64,000 bases of DNA from Candidatus Desulfovibrio kirbyi (GTDB lineage: Bacteria > Desulfobacterota > Desulfovibrionia > Desulfovibrionales > Desulfovibrionaceae). The DNA is taken from assembly GCA_013374015.1 (NCBI GenBank), contig BLLL01000003.1:109842-173841 (forward strand), read 5' to 3'. This document shows, one piece after another, positions 45,776 through 55,542 of the stretch (within the stretch, counting starts at the first letter, position 1; each line of letters starts with the position of its first letter). A program made the translations under genes and the position numbers. Below the pieces are notes generated by a model that worked only from the letters and a program-made list of their open reading frames with translations, searched no databases and had not been told where the DNA came from.

Positions 45776-47680
45776 TCAAAACAAGGTCGCTCTTTTTACA
45801 GCAGTTACAATATTTGCGCTACACAGTCCCACAAGCTCGCGCAGTTCCGCCTGGCTGCCGTGCTCCACAAAACTGTCTGGCAGCCCCAGTCGTTGTAAGC
45901 CGTGTGACCGCAACAATCCGGAATCCGTAAAAAATTCCAGTACAGCGGAAGAAAAACCGCCCGCAAGGACGCCTTCTTCCACAAACACTATCCGCCTGTA
46001 CTGACGTGCGATGTCCGCCAGCTGCTCCTCCGGCAGGGGTTTTAGCCAGACAGGGTCAAACACCGCCGGAGTAAAGCCCAATTCCTGCTCTGTCCGGGAT
46101 GCCGCTTCAAGAGCCGGATACACGCAGTGCCCCACAGCGATAATCGCCACCTTCTCACCCTGTCGCAGCATTTTCCCCACGCCCGGCGCAAGCATACGGG
46201 GCGCGCCTTCAAGCGGCACGCCAAAACCGTCCCCGCGCGGATAACGCACCGCACACGGGACACCCCCTCCAATGGCCGTCGACAGGCAATGACGCAGCAT
46301 GTCTTCGTCGCGCGGCGCCAGCAGGCGCAACTGCGGTATGTGCCGCAGATAGGCAATATCAAAGGCCCCGTGATGCGTCGCCCCATCTTCGCCCACCAGC
46401 CCGGCACGGTCTATGCAAAATGTTACCGGCAGATTCTGCAGGCAAACATCGTGCAGTATCTGATCATAGGCGCGCTGTAAAAACGTGGAATAAACGGCGA
46501 CAACAGGACGATAGCCCTGCGTGGCAAGACCCGCGGCAAACGTCACGGCGTGCTGTTCACAAATGCCTGCATCCACAAAGCGTTCCGGAAAACGCTCCCT
46601 AAAAAGGCTTGTGCCCGTCCCTTCAGGCATAGCCGCGGTGATAGCGAAAATGCGATTGTCGTCCCTTGCCAGTTCCACAAGAGTCGCGCCAAAAACGCTG
46701 GTAAACGAAGGTGGTTTCCCCGTAACGGAAGCGGGCATGCCGGTTTCAGGCGCAAACAGTCCCACACCGTGATACAGCGTGGGTTTTTCCTCGGCAGGCT
46801 CATAGCCTTTACCTTTGGTCGTGCGCACATGCAACAGCACAGGCCCGTCTTCCACGGCTGCCGCCGTTTGCAGGTTCTGTTTCAACGCTGTGATATCGTG
46901 TCCGTCCACCGGCCCTATATAGGTAAAACGCAATGCCTCAAAAAGCATGCCCGGCGTAAAAAATGACTTGAAACTCCACTCGCCGCGCATGGCATACAAG
47001 GCAAGTTTTTGCCCTATGCGGGGGACAGAACGCAAAAATTTGAGCACGTCCTTGCGCGCCTGTCGCACCCAGCGCCGTGAAAGCGCGCGGCTCAAAAACA
47101 GTGAAAGTGCGCCCACATTGGACGAAATTGACATTTCATTGTCATTGAGCACCACAATGAGCCGTCGTCCCATGTTGCCCGCAAGATTCAGGCCTTCAAG
47201 TGCCTCTCCCCCCGTCAGCGAGCCGTCTCCGATGACGGCCAGCACATAATTATTGCCGCCCGCAAAATCCCGCGCCACGGCCATGCCCAATGCTGCGGAA
47301 ATGGATGTTGAGGAATGCCCGACGCCAAAATGGTCAAAAGGACTCTCGGACATACGCGGAAAGCCCGACAAGCCGCCCAGAACACGCAAGGTATGGAAGT
47401 CCGACGCGCGGCCTGTAAGCAGCTTGTAGGCATAGGACTGGTGTCCCACATCCCAGATCAGCCTGTCGTTGTGCAGATTAAAGACCGCAAGCAGGGCCAG
47501 CGTCAACTCCACAACGCCGAGCGACGACGCAAGATGCCCGCCGTTACGCGCAACAACAGCAATAATGCGCTGGCGCACCTCACCGGCCAGAACGGCAAGC
47601 TGCGCTTCAGAAAGGGCTGCGATTTGTGACGGGTCAACAATACCGTCAAGCAGCCGGTCGGCAGAAGAACCCTGTTCCAT
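45776..47680 (-). CDS. dxs: 1-deoxy-D-xylulose-5-phosphate synthase
   Basis: Thiamine-diphosphate enzyme that opens the non-mevalonate isoprenoid route. 634 aa. The N-terminal HLASSLGVVELTLAL, the cofactor motif IGDGSLTGGEALEGLN, and the transketolase motif GLVGEDGATHHGAFD are all present. One base after ispA, so they form a transcriptional unit. Confidence 0.96.
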   Translation of the reverse strand: MEQGSSADRLLDGIVDPSQIAALSEAQLAVLAGEVRQRIIAVVARNGGHLASSLGVVELTLALLAVFNLHNDRLIWDVGHQSYAYKLLTGRASDFHTLRVLGGLSGFPRMSESPFDHFGVGHSSTSISAALGMAVARDFAGGNNYVLAVIGDGSLTGGEALEGLNLAGNMGRRLIVVLNDNEMSISSNVGALSLFLSRALSRRWVRQARKDVLKFLRSVPRIGQKLALYAMRGEWSFKSFFTPGMLFEALRFTYIGPVDGHDITALKQNLQTAAAVEDGPVLLHVRTTKGKGYEPAEEKPTLYHGVGLFAPETGMPASVTGKPPSFTSVFGATLVELARDDNRIFAITAAMPEGTGTSLFRERFPERFVDAGICEQHAVTFAAGLATQGYRPVVAVYSTFLQRAYDQILHDVCLQNLPVTFCIDRAGLVGEDGATHHGAFDIAYLRHIPQLRLLAPRDEDMLRHCLSTAIGGGVPCAVRYPRGDGFGVPLEGAPRMLAPGVGKMLRQGEKVAIIAVGHCVYPALEAASRTEQELGFTPAVFDPVWLKPLPEEQLADIARQYRRIVFVEEGVLAGGFSSAVLEFFTDSGLLRSHGLQRLGLPDSFVEHGSQAELRELVGLCSANIVTAVKRATLF

Positions 47681-47681
47681 G

Positions 47682-48575
47682 TCAGACTGCCCGTATCACT
47701 GTATACTCCGCCAATGCGACAAGGAAGTCCGCTTCCTGCCCGGAAAAGCCCTTCAACGCCGCTATCGCCGCATCCGCCTGATTTTTTGCATATTCACGGC
47801 TTTTATCCAAACCAATCAGCGCCGGATACGTCATCTTGCCCTTTGCGATGTCGCTGCCGACCGGCTTGCCCAGGGATTCGGTATCCGCAACAACATCAAG
47901 AATATCATCGGCAACCTGGAAGGCCACGCCAAGAAATGAACCGTAGCGACTGACGCGCGTCACTGCCGCGGCGTCGGCATCCGCCAGCAAGGCGCCGCAC
48001 ACACAGGACGCCCGCAGTATGGCGCCTGTTTTCAGAGAATACATACGCCGCAGTTCTTCTTCACTGATCGCGCCCAAATCCGTGTACTGCATGTCCAGAA
48101 GTTGCCCTCCCGCCATGCCGGAGGCTCCGGCAGCCAAGGCAAACTCGGCCACAGCCTTCAAAACGGACTCAGGCTTGCACCGCGTGCGGCACATGAGCGC
48201 AAAGGCGTCCGTGAGCAGGGCATCGCCGGCAAGTATGGCCGTCGCCTCACCAAACTTTTTATGGCTTGAGGGCATCCCGCGCCGCAGATCATCGTTGTCC
48301 ATAGCCGGCAAATCGTCGTGAATCAGGGAATAGGTATGCACCATTTCTATGGCGGCGGCAAAAGGCAGCACAGGACTGCCATCACAGCCGCAAAGAGCGG
48401 CGCAGGCAAGGCAGAGCACAGGGCGCAGACGTTTGCCCCCTGCCAGCAAACTGTACAACATCGCGTCGTTAAGGCGCTTTGGAACGGCACGATCATCCAG
48501 GCACACGGCCAGACAGTTTTCCACTGCGCTGGCGCGCGCTTGCAGGATTTCTTTCATCTGTGCGCTGGTCATCAT
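47682..48575 (-). CDS. ispA: Farnesyl diphosphate synthase
   Basis: Condenses isoprenyl diphosphates to the C15 chain. 297 aa. The first aspartate-rich motif is SLIHDDLPAMDNDD and the second is QVADDILDV, with GGKRLRPVL near the start. Neighbours dxs and xseB place it in the common xseA-xseB-ispA-dxs cluster. Four bases after xseB. Confidence 0.96.
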   Translation of the reverse strand: MMTSAQMKEILQARASAVENCLAVCLDDRAVPKRLNDAMLYSLLAGGKRLRPVLCLACAALCGCDGSPVLPFAAAIEMVHTYSLIHDDLPAMDNDDLRRGMPSSHKKFGEATAILAGDALLTDAFALMCRTRCKPESVLKAVAEFALAAGASGMAGGQLLDMQYTDLGAISEEELRRMYSLKTGAILRASCVCGALLADADAAAVTRVSRYGSFLGVAFQVADDILDVVADTESLGKPVGSDIAKGKMTYPALIGLDKSREYAKNQADAAIAALKGFSGQEADFLVALAEYTVIRAV

Positions 48576-48579
48576 ACGA

Positions 48580-48795
48580 TTATTCCATAAAATTCTGTAG
48601 TTCCCCGTCCTGCAGGACAGCTATCTCGTGTCTGGCCTTTTCCAGCTGCTCACGGCAAAGCCGCGAACAGCGCACTCCTTCCCTGTAGAGTTCCATACCT
48701 TTTTCCAGAGACAGGTCAACAGACTCCAGAACGCTGACAATTTCTTGAAGACGTTCCATATTTTTTTCAAAAGAATTTTCCGGCGGGCTGCTCAT
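48580..48795 (-). CDS. xseB: Exodeoxyribonuclease VII small subunit
   Basis: 71 aa from ATG at 48795. Family pattern: FEKNMERLQEIVSVLES, LSLEKGMELYREGV, then a coiled helix ending VLQDGE. Several small subunits bind each XseA. The frame upstream is open into xseA, but only this start gives the family N-terminus. Confidence 0.93.
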   Translation of the reverse strand: MSSPPENSFEKNMERLQEIVSVLESVDLSLEKGMELYREGVRCSRLCREQLEKARHEIAVLQDGELQNFME

Positions 48796-48808
48796 ACTTG
48801 TTTGCTCT

Positions 48809-50074
48809 TTATTGCATTTTAATGGGATGAACGGCGCTGACCACAGCGGACAGAGAACCGTCGCGCAAAAAAATCTCAATCGCCTCTCCTGCCAATACGT
48901 CGCCAACAGACCGCAAAATCGCCCCTTGCCCGTTTCTCGCCACAACATAACCCAGCATACGTAAAGACAAAGGGTTACGGGCGTCAAGCACCCCGCAAAG
49001 GGCGTCAAGCGCATGCCGCTTTCGTTCATGCCATTGGACTGCCGCGCGATCAAGGGCAGAACACGCGTGCCGCATCTGTTCGCCAAGGCGCTCATAGCGC
49101 CGTACCGGGGAAATCCGGCGTAAAATTATTTCCCGCTCACGCAGCCCGGATTCCACACGATCAATGCATTTTGCGGCGGCACGGGCAAGAGCGCCGGTCT
49201 GCTGATCCAGCCTTTGCCACAACTCGTCACGCAAAGGCCAAAGAAGCTGCGCCGCATGAGAAGGCGTGGCCGCACGAACATCCGCCGTCAAATCCGCCAA
49301 GGTAACGTCCACCTCGTGCCCGACCCCCGCCAGTACAGGAATTTGGGATTGAAAGATGGCCTGAGCAACGCATTCTTCATTAAACGCCCACAAATCTTCC
49401 AAAGAGCCGCCGCCACGAATCAGCACAATGACCTGCGCCCACCCCCGCATTCCGGTCTGCTCCACTGCCCGCGCAATGTCCGCCGCCGCTCCCTCGCCCT
49501 GCACCAGCACGGGCACGAGACGAATTCGCGCACCACTGCCCCTGTTCTTTACAAGTTCCAGAAAATCGTGGACAGCCGCCCCGGTAAGCGATGTAATCAC
49601 CGCGACGCGTTGCGCGTTTTTTGGCAGGGGGCGTTTGCGTTCAAGGGCAAAATACCCGAGAGCCGCCAGACCGCGTTTGCGTTCTTCAAAAAGCTGGGCA
49701 AGGCCTCCCTGCCCTTCCGACTGCAAAACCTCTACCACCAGTTGGTAGCACCCCCGCAACGAAAATACGCTGATACGCCCGGCGCAGACAGCACTCAGCC
49801 CGTTGCGCAACGCTTCCAGCGGAGAAACGCGTTCCTTGTCGTGCACCTCGCCGGTAAGCGGATCAAAGCGCCCCTGGCTGCGGCGCTGCTGTTGCAAAAA
49901 CCAGACGCACTGCACCTGAGAATCCTGATCTTTAAGGCTGAAATAAACATGCCCGGAAGACGGTCGTGAAAGGTTTGTCACTTCGCCACGCACCCAGACA
50001 AAAGGAAAGCGCCCTTCAAGACACTGTCGCAAACATTCTGTCAGTTCACGAACGGTCAGTATCCCCTCGGTCAC
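48809..50074 (-). CDS. xseA: Exodeoxyribonuclease VII large subunit
   Basis: Degrades single-stranded DNA with XseB. 421 aa. The N-terminal OB-fold contains VRGEVTNLSRPSSGHVYFSL. The catalytic core has ARIRLVPVLVQGEGAA, IRGGGSLEDLWAFN, and GVGHEVDVTLADL. GTG start at 50074, immediately after the proS stop. Confidence 0.95.
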   Translation of the reverse strand: MTEGILTVRELTECLRQCLEGRFPFVWVRGEVTNLSRPSSGHVYFSLKDQDSQVQCVWFLQQQRRSQGRFDPLTGEVHDKERVSPLEALRNGLSAVCAGRISVFSLRGCYQLVVEVLQSEGQGGLAQLFEERKRGLAALGYFALERKRPLPKNAQRVAVITSLTGAAVHDFLELVKNRGSGARIRLVPVLVQGEGAAADIARAVEQTGMRGWAQVIVLIRGGGSLEDLWAFNEECVAQAIFQSQIPVLAGVGHEVDVTLADLTADVRAATPSHAAQLLWPLRDELWQRLDQQTGALARAAAKCIDRVESGLREREIILRRISPVRRYERLGEQMRHACSALDRAAVQWHERKRHALDALCGVLDARNPLSLRMLGYVVARNGQGAILRSVGDVLAGEAIEIFLRDGSLSAVVSAVHPIKMQ

Positions 50075-51352
50075 TTACACACCCCAGTTTTCCCGCACAC
50101 CGGCCGCCCATGCAGGGAAAGCGGCGCCGAAGGCGGAGAGATCAATCTCGCTTTTTTCGCCGGTACGGCGGTTTTTGCACTCCACAACGCCGCGCTCAAG
50201 GCTTTTGCCGCCCAACGTCAACTGCATGGGAGCGCCCAGCAGATCAGCGTCCTTGAATTTGGCGCCCGGCCGCTCGTCACGATCATCCAAAAGCGCGTCA
50301 ATCCCCGCTTTCAGCAAATACGCATACAGTTCTTCAATTTTCTCGTTCACGCGCATGTTGCGACAGTCCAGATTGAGCAAAACACATTCAAAAGGCGCAA
50401 TCGGCGGCGGAAAAAGACAGCCGTTTTCATCATGATTCTGTTCCAGCGCAGCGGCGGCAATACGCGAAACACCGATACCGTAGCAACCCATCGCCATCAC
50501 CTGCTTACTGCCGGCCTCATCCAGAAAAACAGCGCGCATCGGCTCACTGTATTTTTTATCCAGCATAAACACGTGCCCGACCTCAATGCCCTTTGTCCGC
50601 GTGAGGCGTGCGCGGCAGCACGGGCAAACATCCGCGGCGTTTTGCGCCACTTCCACATTGGCCGCATAGTCGCACTGCGGACACACCACAATGCTGTCTT
50701 CGCCGGTGTCGGCCAAGACCATAAATTCATGAGAAAATTTTCCGCCGATAGAGCCGTTGTCCGCCTCCACAGCCCGAAATTTGAGGCCAATGCGTGAAAA
50801 TATTTTCATGTACGCGTCTTTCATGATCGCGTAACTTTTTTCGGCGCCCGCGACATCCGCATCAAAAGAATACGCGTCCTTCATAATAAACTCGCGCCCG
50901 CGCATCAGCCCGAAACGCGGGCGAGTTTCATCACGGAACTTTGTCTGTATCTGATACAAACGCACGGGCAAATGACGGTACGAACGCACTTCGCCACGCA
51001 CAAGACTGGTGATCACTTCTTCGTGCGTGGGGCCAAGACAATAGTCACGCGCATTTCTGTCCTGAAACCGCAACAATTCCTTACCGTAGTGTTCCCACCG
51101 ACCGGTTTCTTTCCAAAGATCGGCAGGCTGCACCATCGGCAGCAGCAATTCCTGAAACCCGGCATTGTCCATCTCTGAGCGCACAATATCGGCAATTTTA
51201 TTGATAACCTTCAGGCCCAAGGGCAAATAACAATACAACCCGGACGTAAGCTGGCGCACCATGCCCGCCCGCAGCAACAACTTGTGGCTGACAACCTCCG
51301 CGTCCGCCGGGGATTCCCTGAGTGTGGGAATATAGCTGGAAGTAAACCGCAT
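50075..51352 (-). CDS. proS: Prolyl-tRNA synthetase without the INS editing domain
   Basis: Class II synthetase for proline. From the ATG at 51352 ([20 protein letters not shown] nine bases upstream) it has 425 aa, against about 570 for the bacterial type. The catalytic motifs remain: [17 protein letters not shown] and [15 protein letters not shown]. Where other bacteria insert about 180 residues that clear misacylated Ala-tRNA-Pro, this protein has a short loop with two cysteine pairs (CPQC and CPCC), then rejoins at KGIEVGHVF. Alphaproteobacteria also lack INS and use a separate editing protein; none is in this window. Confidence 0.93.
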   Translation of the reverse strand: MRFTSSYIPTLRESPADAEVVSHKLLLRAGMVRQLTSGLYCYLPLGLKVINKIADIVRSEMDNAGFQELLLPMVQPADLWKETGRWEHYGKELLRFQDRNARDYCLGPTHEEVITSLVRGEVRSYRHLPVRLYQIQTKFRDETRPRFGLMRGREFIMKDAYSFDADVAGAEKSYAIMKDAYMKIFSRIGLKFRAVEADNGSIGGKFSHEFMVLADTGEDSIVVCPQCDYAANVEVAQNAADVCPCCRARLTRTKGIEVGHVFMLDKKYSEPMRAVFLDEAGSKQVMAMGCYGIGVSRIAAAALEQNHDENGCLFPPPIAPFECVLLNLDCRNMRVNEKIEELYAYLLKAGIDALLDDRDERPGAKFKDADLLGAPMQLTLGGKSLERGVVECKNRRTGEKSEIDLSAFGAAFPAWAAGVRENWGV

Positions 51353-51393
51353 TCCTGTCATCCTCTTGTTGTCTGTTATAGAGCAGATTACCA

Positions 51394-51660
51394 TTACCTC
51401 AGCCGGCTAATGGTAATCATTCTGTTTTGAGTAAGGTTCAGACGATCATTATTATATGTCCAAAGCCACTTGGTGGCAAATCCTTGGACTTCTTCTAATG
51501 TTTCAAAGAAATACTGATTAAGCCAGCCGTAACGGACTGTTCGGTCAGCTGTTCCACATAACCGTTTTGTTGGGGTTTACCGGACCGGATTTGCCGGTTT
51601 TATTGCTATAAAGATCATTATTGTCCGGCTAGCTACGAGGCTTATCAGTCTGCAGATATT
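51394..51660 (-). mobile_element. Degraded IS3-family transposase fragment
   Basis: The minus strand holds pieces of the integrase-type transposase of IS3. GKPQQNGYVEQL lies in one frame, and after a one-base shift RTVRYGWLNQYFFETLEEV and FATKWLWTYNNDRLN lie in another, ending with a stop at 51394. These are the last part of the DDE domain around the final Glu. An eroded QTD motif may lie near 51645. No inverted ends could be set. The rest of the 430-base stretch up to 51824 holds nothing recognisable except the approach to the lyase gene. Confidence 0.7.
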
Positions 51661-51824
51661 GACAACGCGCGGCAAACCTGATTATTGCATTTTCATAATG
51701 AATTTGTCCAATTTTTCTGAAACATTTTCAAATGGCAATCCGCTCCAGGTTCAGCTTGGATACGGTTTGCCGAGCAATCCCTTGATTCTTCAGGAATATT
51801 TTTACAACAGGACCCGCCGGCGGC

Positions 51825-52994
51825 ATGAAACAGCACAATTTTGACGAAATTATCGAACGCAGGGGTCATGACGGAGAAAAATGGAACACCTACCCAACCG
51901 ACGTGCTGCCCATGTGGGTGGCGGATTCTGATTTCAGGTGTCCGCAGCCCATTCTTGACGCGCTCGCCGCGCGTGTGAGCCACGGCATTTTCGGCTACAC
52001 CAGCAATGCCTTCGGGGCATTTGAGCATGCTGCCGCGCGATGGATGCGGGCGCGTTTCGGCTGGGACGCCGACTCCTCCTGGGTGGAATTCGCGCCCTGC
52101 GTCGGCGCGGCTCTGGCCCAGGCGGTTCTATCTTTCACCGACCCCGGCGACTGCGTGCTGATTCAGCCTCCCATCTATCCGCCCTTCAGAAGCGTGACAA
52201 CGCGCAACGGACGGTATCTTCTGGAAAATCCGCTTGTCCGGAGAGACGGAAACTATACTGTTGATTTTGACGATCTGGAACACAAGCTGGCCCACCCCCG
52301 ATGCAAGCTCTTTTTGCTGTGCAACCCGCATAACCCTTCAGGCAGAGCGTTTGCCGAAACGGAGCTTCTGGCAATGGGGGAACTGTGCCGCGAGCACAAC
52401 GTGACGATTTTTTCCGACGAAATACACTGCGACTATGTGTTCGGCGGTCGCAGGCACATCCCCTTTCCCAGCCTGTCCGAGGAGATGGCGGACATCAGCC
52501 TTGTCGCCATCAATCCAAGCAAAACATTCAACATAGCCGACTTTCGCACCGCAGCCGTTATTTCCGCAAATAAAACCCTTCGGACGCGCTTTGCCGCCGG
52601 TGTGGCAAACGCCAAACTGGGGCGCTGCTCAAGCGGAATCATTGCCTTTGTGACTGCCTACACCGAGTGCGATCAGTATGCGGACGGTGTGGCAAACTAC
52701 GTTGAAAAAAATCTGGAATACGCCGTCGCCCGCATCAATGCGCGCATCCCCCGACTTTCCGCCCACAAGCCGGAGGGCACATATCTGCTCTGGATAGACT
52801 GCCGGGGCCTTGGCCTCAACCGTCAGTCCGCACTTGAACGGTTTTTTCTGGAAGAGGCAAAGACAGCCCTGAACAGCGGCACAGATTTTGGCGTTGAAGG
52901 CGCGGGCTTTATGCGTATGAATCTTGCCTGCCCCCTCGCCACGCTTCAAGACGGACTTGCCCGCATTGAAAGGGCAGTCAACGGCCTGAACTGA
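51825..52994 (+). CDS. PatB/MalY-type PLP-dependent C-S lyase
   Basis: 389 aa of the fold-type I aminotransferase family. The typical start is NFDEIIERRGHDGEKWNTYP and LPMWVADSDF. The PLP lysine is Lys233 in NPSKTFNIADFR; NPHNPSGRAF is the cofactor-contact segment. Members split cystathionine or cysteine (cystathionine beta-lyase); some act as regulators or aminotransferases. The upstream gap carries the IS3 remnant and no clear promoter. Confidence 0.9.
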   Translation: MKQHNFDEIIERRGHDGEKWNTYPTDVLPMWVADSDFRCPQPILDALAARVSHGIFGYTSNAFGAFEHAAARWMRARFGWDADSSWVEFAPCVGAALAQAVLSFTDPGDCVLIQPPIYPPFRSVTTRNGRYLLENPLVRRDGNYTVDFDDLEHKLAHPRCKLFLLCNPHNPSGRAFAETELLAMGELCREHNVTIFSDEIHCDYVFGGRRHIPFPSLSEEMADISLVAINPSKTFNIADFRTAAVISANKTLRTRFAAGVANAKLGRCSSGIIAFVTAYTECDQYADGVANYVEKNLEYAVARINARIPRLSAHKPEGTYLLWIDCRGLGLNRQSALERFFLEEAKTALNSGTDFGVEGAGFMRMNLACPLATLQDGLARIERAVNGLN

Positions 52995-53156
52995 AGACTA
53001 GAACATCTTAACTTTGAAATTATACATATCCACAGGCTTCAAACCACCCTTTGGCATCGCGTTGAGTGACCATGTCCAAGCTACCCCAACAGATGAAAGT
53101 CGATGGCATTCGCGGTCTTTCCTGACTTGCGGTTGCCCGGGTATACTTCAGACCAC

Positions 53157-54005
53157 ATGAAAAAGTATTGGCATCGTCTTGAACTGCTGTGCGCCAAGGA
53201 GTCCGTTGACAGAATAAACGGCCTGCTGGCGCTCCATGCCGCTTTTGGCTGGGAAGAAGACCACCTGCCCAGCGGTGAAACTCGTTTTGTCATCCACAGC
53301 GAAAACGCGGACACACTCCGCGTTGTTCAGGACGCGTGCATAAAAAATATGCCGACTGTTTCCTGCAAGCTGCATAAAGTCGCGGCCCGGGATTGGCTGG
53401 CGGCCTGGCGGGAATTTTTTACGCCGGTGTACTGCGGATCCCGTTTTGTTGTGTTGCCGCCCTGGCTTGAGAATGACGCGGATTTTGCCGACCGCACACA
53501 CATTGTGATCAATCCGAAAAGCGCTTTCGGTACAGGGCATCATGCCACAACAGCCCTTTGTCTGCGCGTGCTGAGCGATCTGCTGGAATCCGGGCGCATT
53601 GTGCCTGGGCAAACCTTTTTTGATTTGGGCACGGGATCGGGAATCCTTGGCATTGCGTGCGGCAAAAGCGGTTTGCGCGGTCTTTGTGTGGACACTGACC
53701 TTTTGGCAATAAAAAATACGCTGGAAAACAGTTGCCTCAACGCGACAGACTGTGAAATTGCCGTCGGCAGCGTTGAAGCGGCGGCCAAACGGAAATTTGA
53801 CCTTGTTTTGTCAAATATTCTGGCAGGTCCTCTGACTGAAATGGCGCCGGCCATCACAGGGGTCTGCGCTGACGGCGCGTGTCTGCTGCTTTCCGGTCTG
53901 CTGGCTGTTCAGGCGGACAGCGTGGAACGTGCCTACGCCGCGCTGGGATGGGCGCCGGCCTGCCGTGCGTACAACGGGGAATGGTGCGCGCTGCTCTGGC
54001 GGTGA
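53157..54005 (+). CDS. prmA: Ribosomal protein L11 methyltransferase
   Basis: Methylates lysines and the N-terminus of L11. 282 aa from ATG at 53157 (MKKYWHRLEL). The family motif NPKSAFGTGHHATT, the SAM loop DLGTGSGILGIA, and LVLSNILAGPL are all present. The 162-base gap before it holds nothing clear; a TATACT at 53142 might be a -10 but lacks a good partner. Confidence 0.94.
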   Translation: MKKYWHRLELLCAKESVDRINGLLALHAAFGWEEDHLPSGETRFVIHSENADTLRVVQDACIKNMPTVSCKLHKVAARDWLAAWREFFTPVYCGSRFVVLPPWLENDADFADRTHIVINPKSAFGTGHHATTALCLRVLSDLLESGRIVPGQTFFDLGTGSGILGIACGKSGLRGLCVDTDLLAIKNTLENSCLNATDCEIAVGSVEAAAKRKFDLVLSNILAGPLTEMAPAITGVCADGACLLLSGLLAVQADSVERAYAALGWAPACRAYNGEWCALLWR

Positions 54006-54013
54006 GCCCCGCC

Positions 54014-54042
54014 ATCCGGATTGTTCCTGAAGCAACCCGGAT
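54014..54042. terminator. Possible shared terminator between prmA and rho
   Basis: A hairpin of ATCCGG-A-TTG with CAA-C-CCGGAT, ten positions with one mismatch, loop of nine bases. It lies between two converging genes. Neither side has a strong T-run, so Rho-dependent ends are as likely. Confidence 0.4.
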
Positions 54043-54084
54043 ACGCCGCACTGCATGTCGTAAAAAATGGTCTGAAAAAACAGC

Positions 54085-55383
54085 CTATCTGCCCATCGCG
54101 TTCATAAAATCCCTGTTGGATTTTGTGCCGCGCATTTTGTCGAGCAAAAATTCCATACTGTCAATGGTTGACATGGGGGCAAGGATTTTGCGCAATATCC
54201 AGACGCGGTTGAGGACATCATCCTGCAACAGTAAATCCTCCTTGCGTGTGCCTGTGCGGTTGATGTCAATAGCCGGGAATACGCGCTTTTCAGAAAGATG
54301 GCGGTCCAGATAGATTTCCATATTACCGGTACCCTTAAACTCTTCAAAGATCACTTCATCCATGCGTGAACCTGTATCAATAAGGGCGGTGGCAATAATG
54401 GTAAGGCTACCGCCTTCTTCAATATTTCTGGCAGCGCCAAAAAAACGCTTTGGGCGTTGCAGGGCATTGGCGTCAAGACCGCCGGAAAGCACACGGCCAG
54501 AGGAAGGCGTCACGGCGTTGTATGCCCGCCCAAGGCGCGTTATTGAATCAAGCAAAATGACAACATCTCTTTTGCGTTCCACAAGCCGTTTTGCTTTTTC
54601 GAGTACCATTTCACAAACTTGCACATGGCGTTGCGGCGGTTCGTCAAAGGTGGAACTGATCACCTCCGCTTGTTTGACGGTACGCTCCATATCCGTCACC
54701 TCTTCAGGGCGTTCGTCAATCAGCAACACAATAAGATACACATCCGGGTTGTTGGCGTTTATCGCATTGGCAAGCGCTTGCAAAAGAATGGTTTTTCCGG
54801 TGCGTGGAGGCGCGACAATCAGTCCGCGCTGCCCACAACCTACAGGCGAAAGAATATCAATGACGCGGTTGGAGAGATTTTTTTCTCCATTTTCCATAGT
54901 GAGCTGCTGATCGGGATAGATAGGCGTAAGATTTTCGAACAATACAAGATTTTTGGCATGTTCCGGCTCTTCAAAGCCGATTTCCGTCACTTTGAGCAGG
55001 GCAAAATAGCGTTCGCCCTCTTTGGGCGGACGGATCTGCCCGGACACGATATCGCCCTTGCGCAGGACAAACCGGCGTATCTGCGAAGGGGAAACGTAGA
55101 TATCATCAGGGCCGGGCATATAGCTGCACAGGGGGGATCGCAAAAATCCAAAGCCGTCCGGCAAAATTTCAAGCACGCCATCGCCATAAATGGCGCCGTT
55201 ATGTGAAGCGCAGGTACAAAGCAGCGCGAATATTAGCTCCTGTTTGCGCATGGAACTGACGTTTTCTATGGCAAACTGTTCCGCAAATTCCATGAGTGCC
55301 GGCATGCTGCGCGTTTTGAGGTCTGTCAGGCTCATTGCGCTGTCTGTTGACAGGGCGGGCGGGAGCGTTTTCTTTTTACGCAT
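54085..55383 (-). CDS. rho: Transcription termination factor Rho
   Basis: Hexameric RNA helicase that ends transcription. 432 aa. An N-terminal helical domain ([16 protein letters not shown]), the RNA-binding OB-fold ([16 protein letters not shown]), then the ATPase with Walker [14 protein letters not shown] and Walker [17 protein letters not shown]. The Q-loop region [20 protein letters not shown] and the end [17 protein letters not shown] are normal. Confidence 0.97.
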   Translation of the reverse strand: MRKKKTLPPALSTDSAMSLTDLKTRSMPALMEFAEQFAIENVSSMRKQELIFALLCTCASHNGAIYGDGVLEILPDGFGFLRSPLCSYMPGPDDIYVSPSQIRRFVLRKGDIVSGQIRPPKEGERYFALLKVTEIGFEEPEHAKNLVLFENLTPIYPDQQLTMENGEKNLSNRVIDILSPVGCGQRGLIVAPPRTGKTILLQALANAINANNPDVYLIVLLIDERPEEVTDMERTVKQAEVISSTFDEPPQRHVQVCEMVLEKAKRLVERKRDVVILLDSITRLGRAYNAVTPSSGRVLSGGLDANALQRPKRFFGAARNIEEGGSLTIIATALIDTGSRMDEVIFEEFKGTGNMEIYLDRHLSEKRVFPAIDINRTGTRKEDLLLQDDVLNRVWILRKILAPMSTIDSMEFLLDKMRGTKSNRDFMNAMGR

Positions 55384-55477
55384 AACTGTCCAAGTATTTG
55401 AAGGTGCAATACATCCAGAGCGCTGGGTGCGGTATGTGTGTCAGGTGCGGGGAAACGTAATGGCGTGTGTGATTGCG

Positions 55478-55506
55478 ATTATCGTAGTTCTTCAAGAATA
55501 TGGCAA
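55478..55506 (-). promoter_or_regulatory. Promoter of rho with a dyad in the spacer
   Basis: On the minus strand TTGCCA, 17 bases, then GATAAT. The spacer contains TTCTTGAAGAA, an 11-base palindrome about one odd central base. It lies in the 159-base gap between carD and rho. Confidence 0.55.
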
Positions 55507-55542
55507 GAAAAAATTGAAGTCTGTTGGACAGCATTCAGGCAA

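Noticed and set aside
53071..53124. 17-codon frame starting MSKLPQQMKVDG before prmA
   Set aside because: Too short, without a ribosome site or match; may be an old gene end but cannot be supported.
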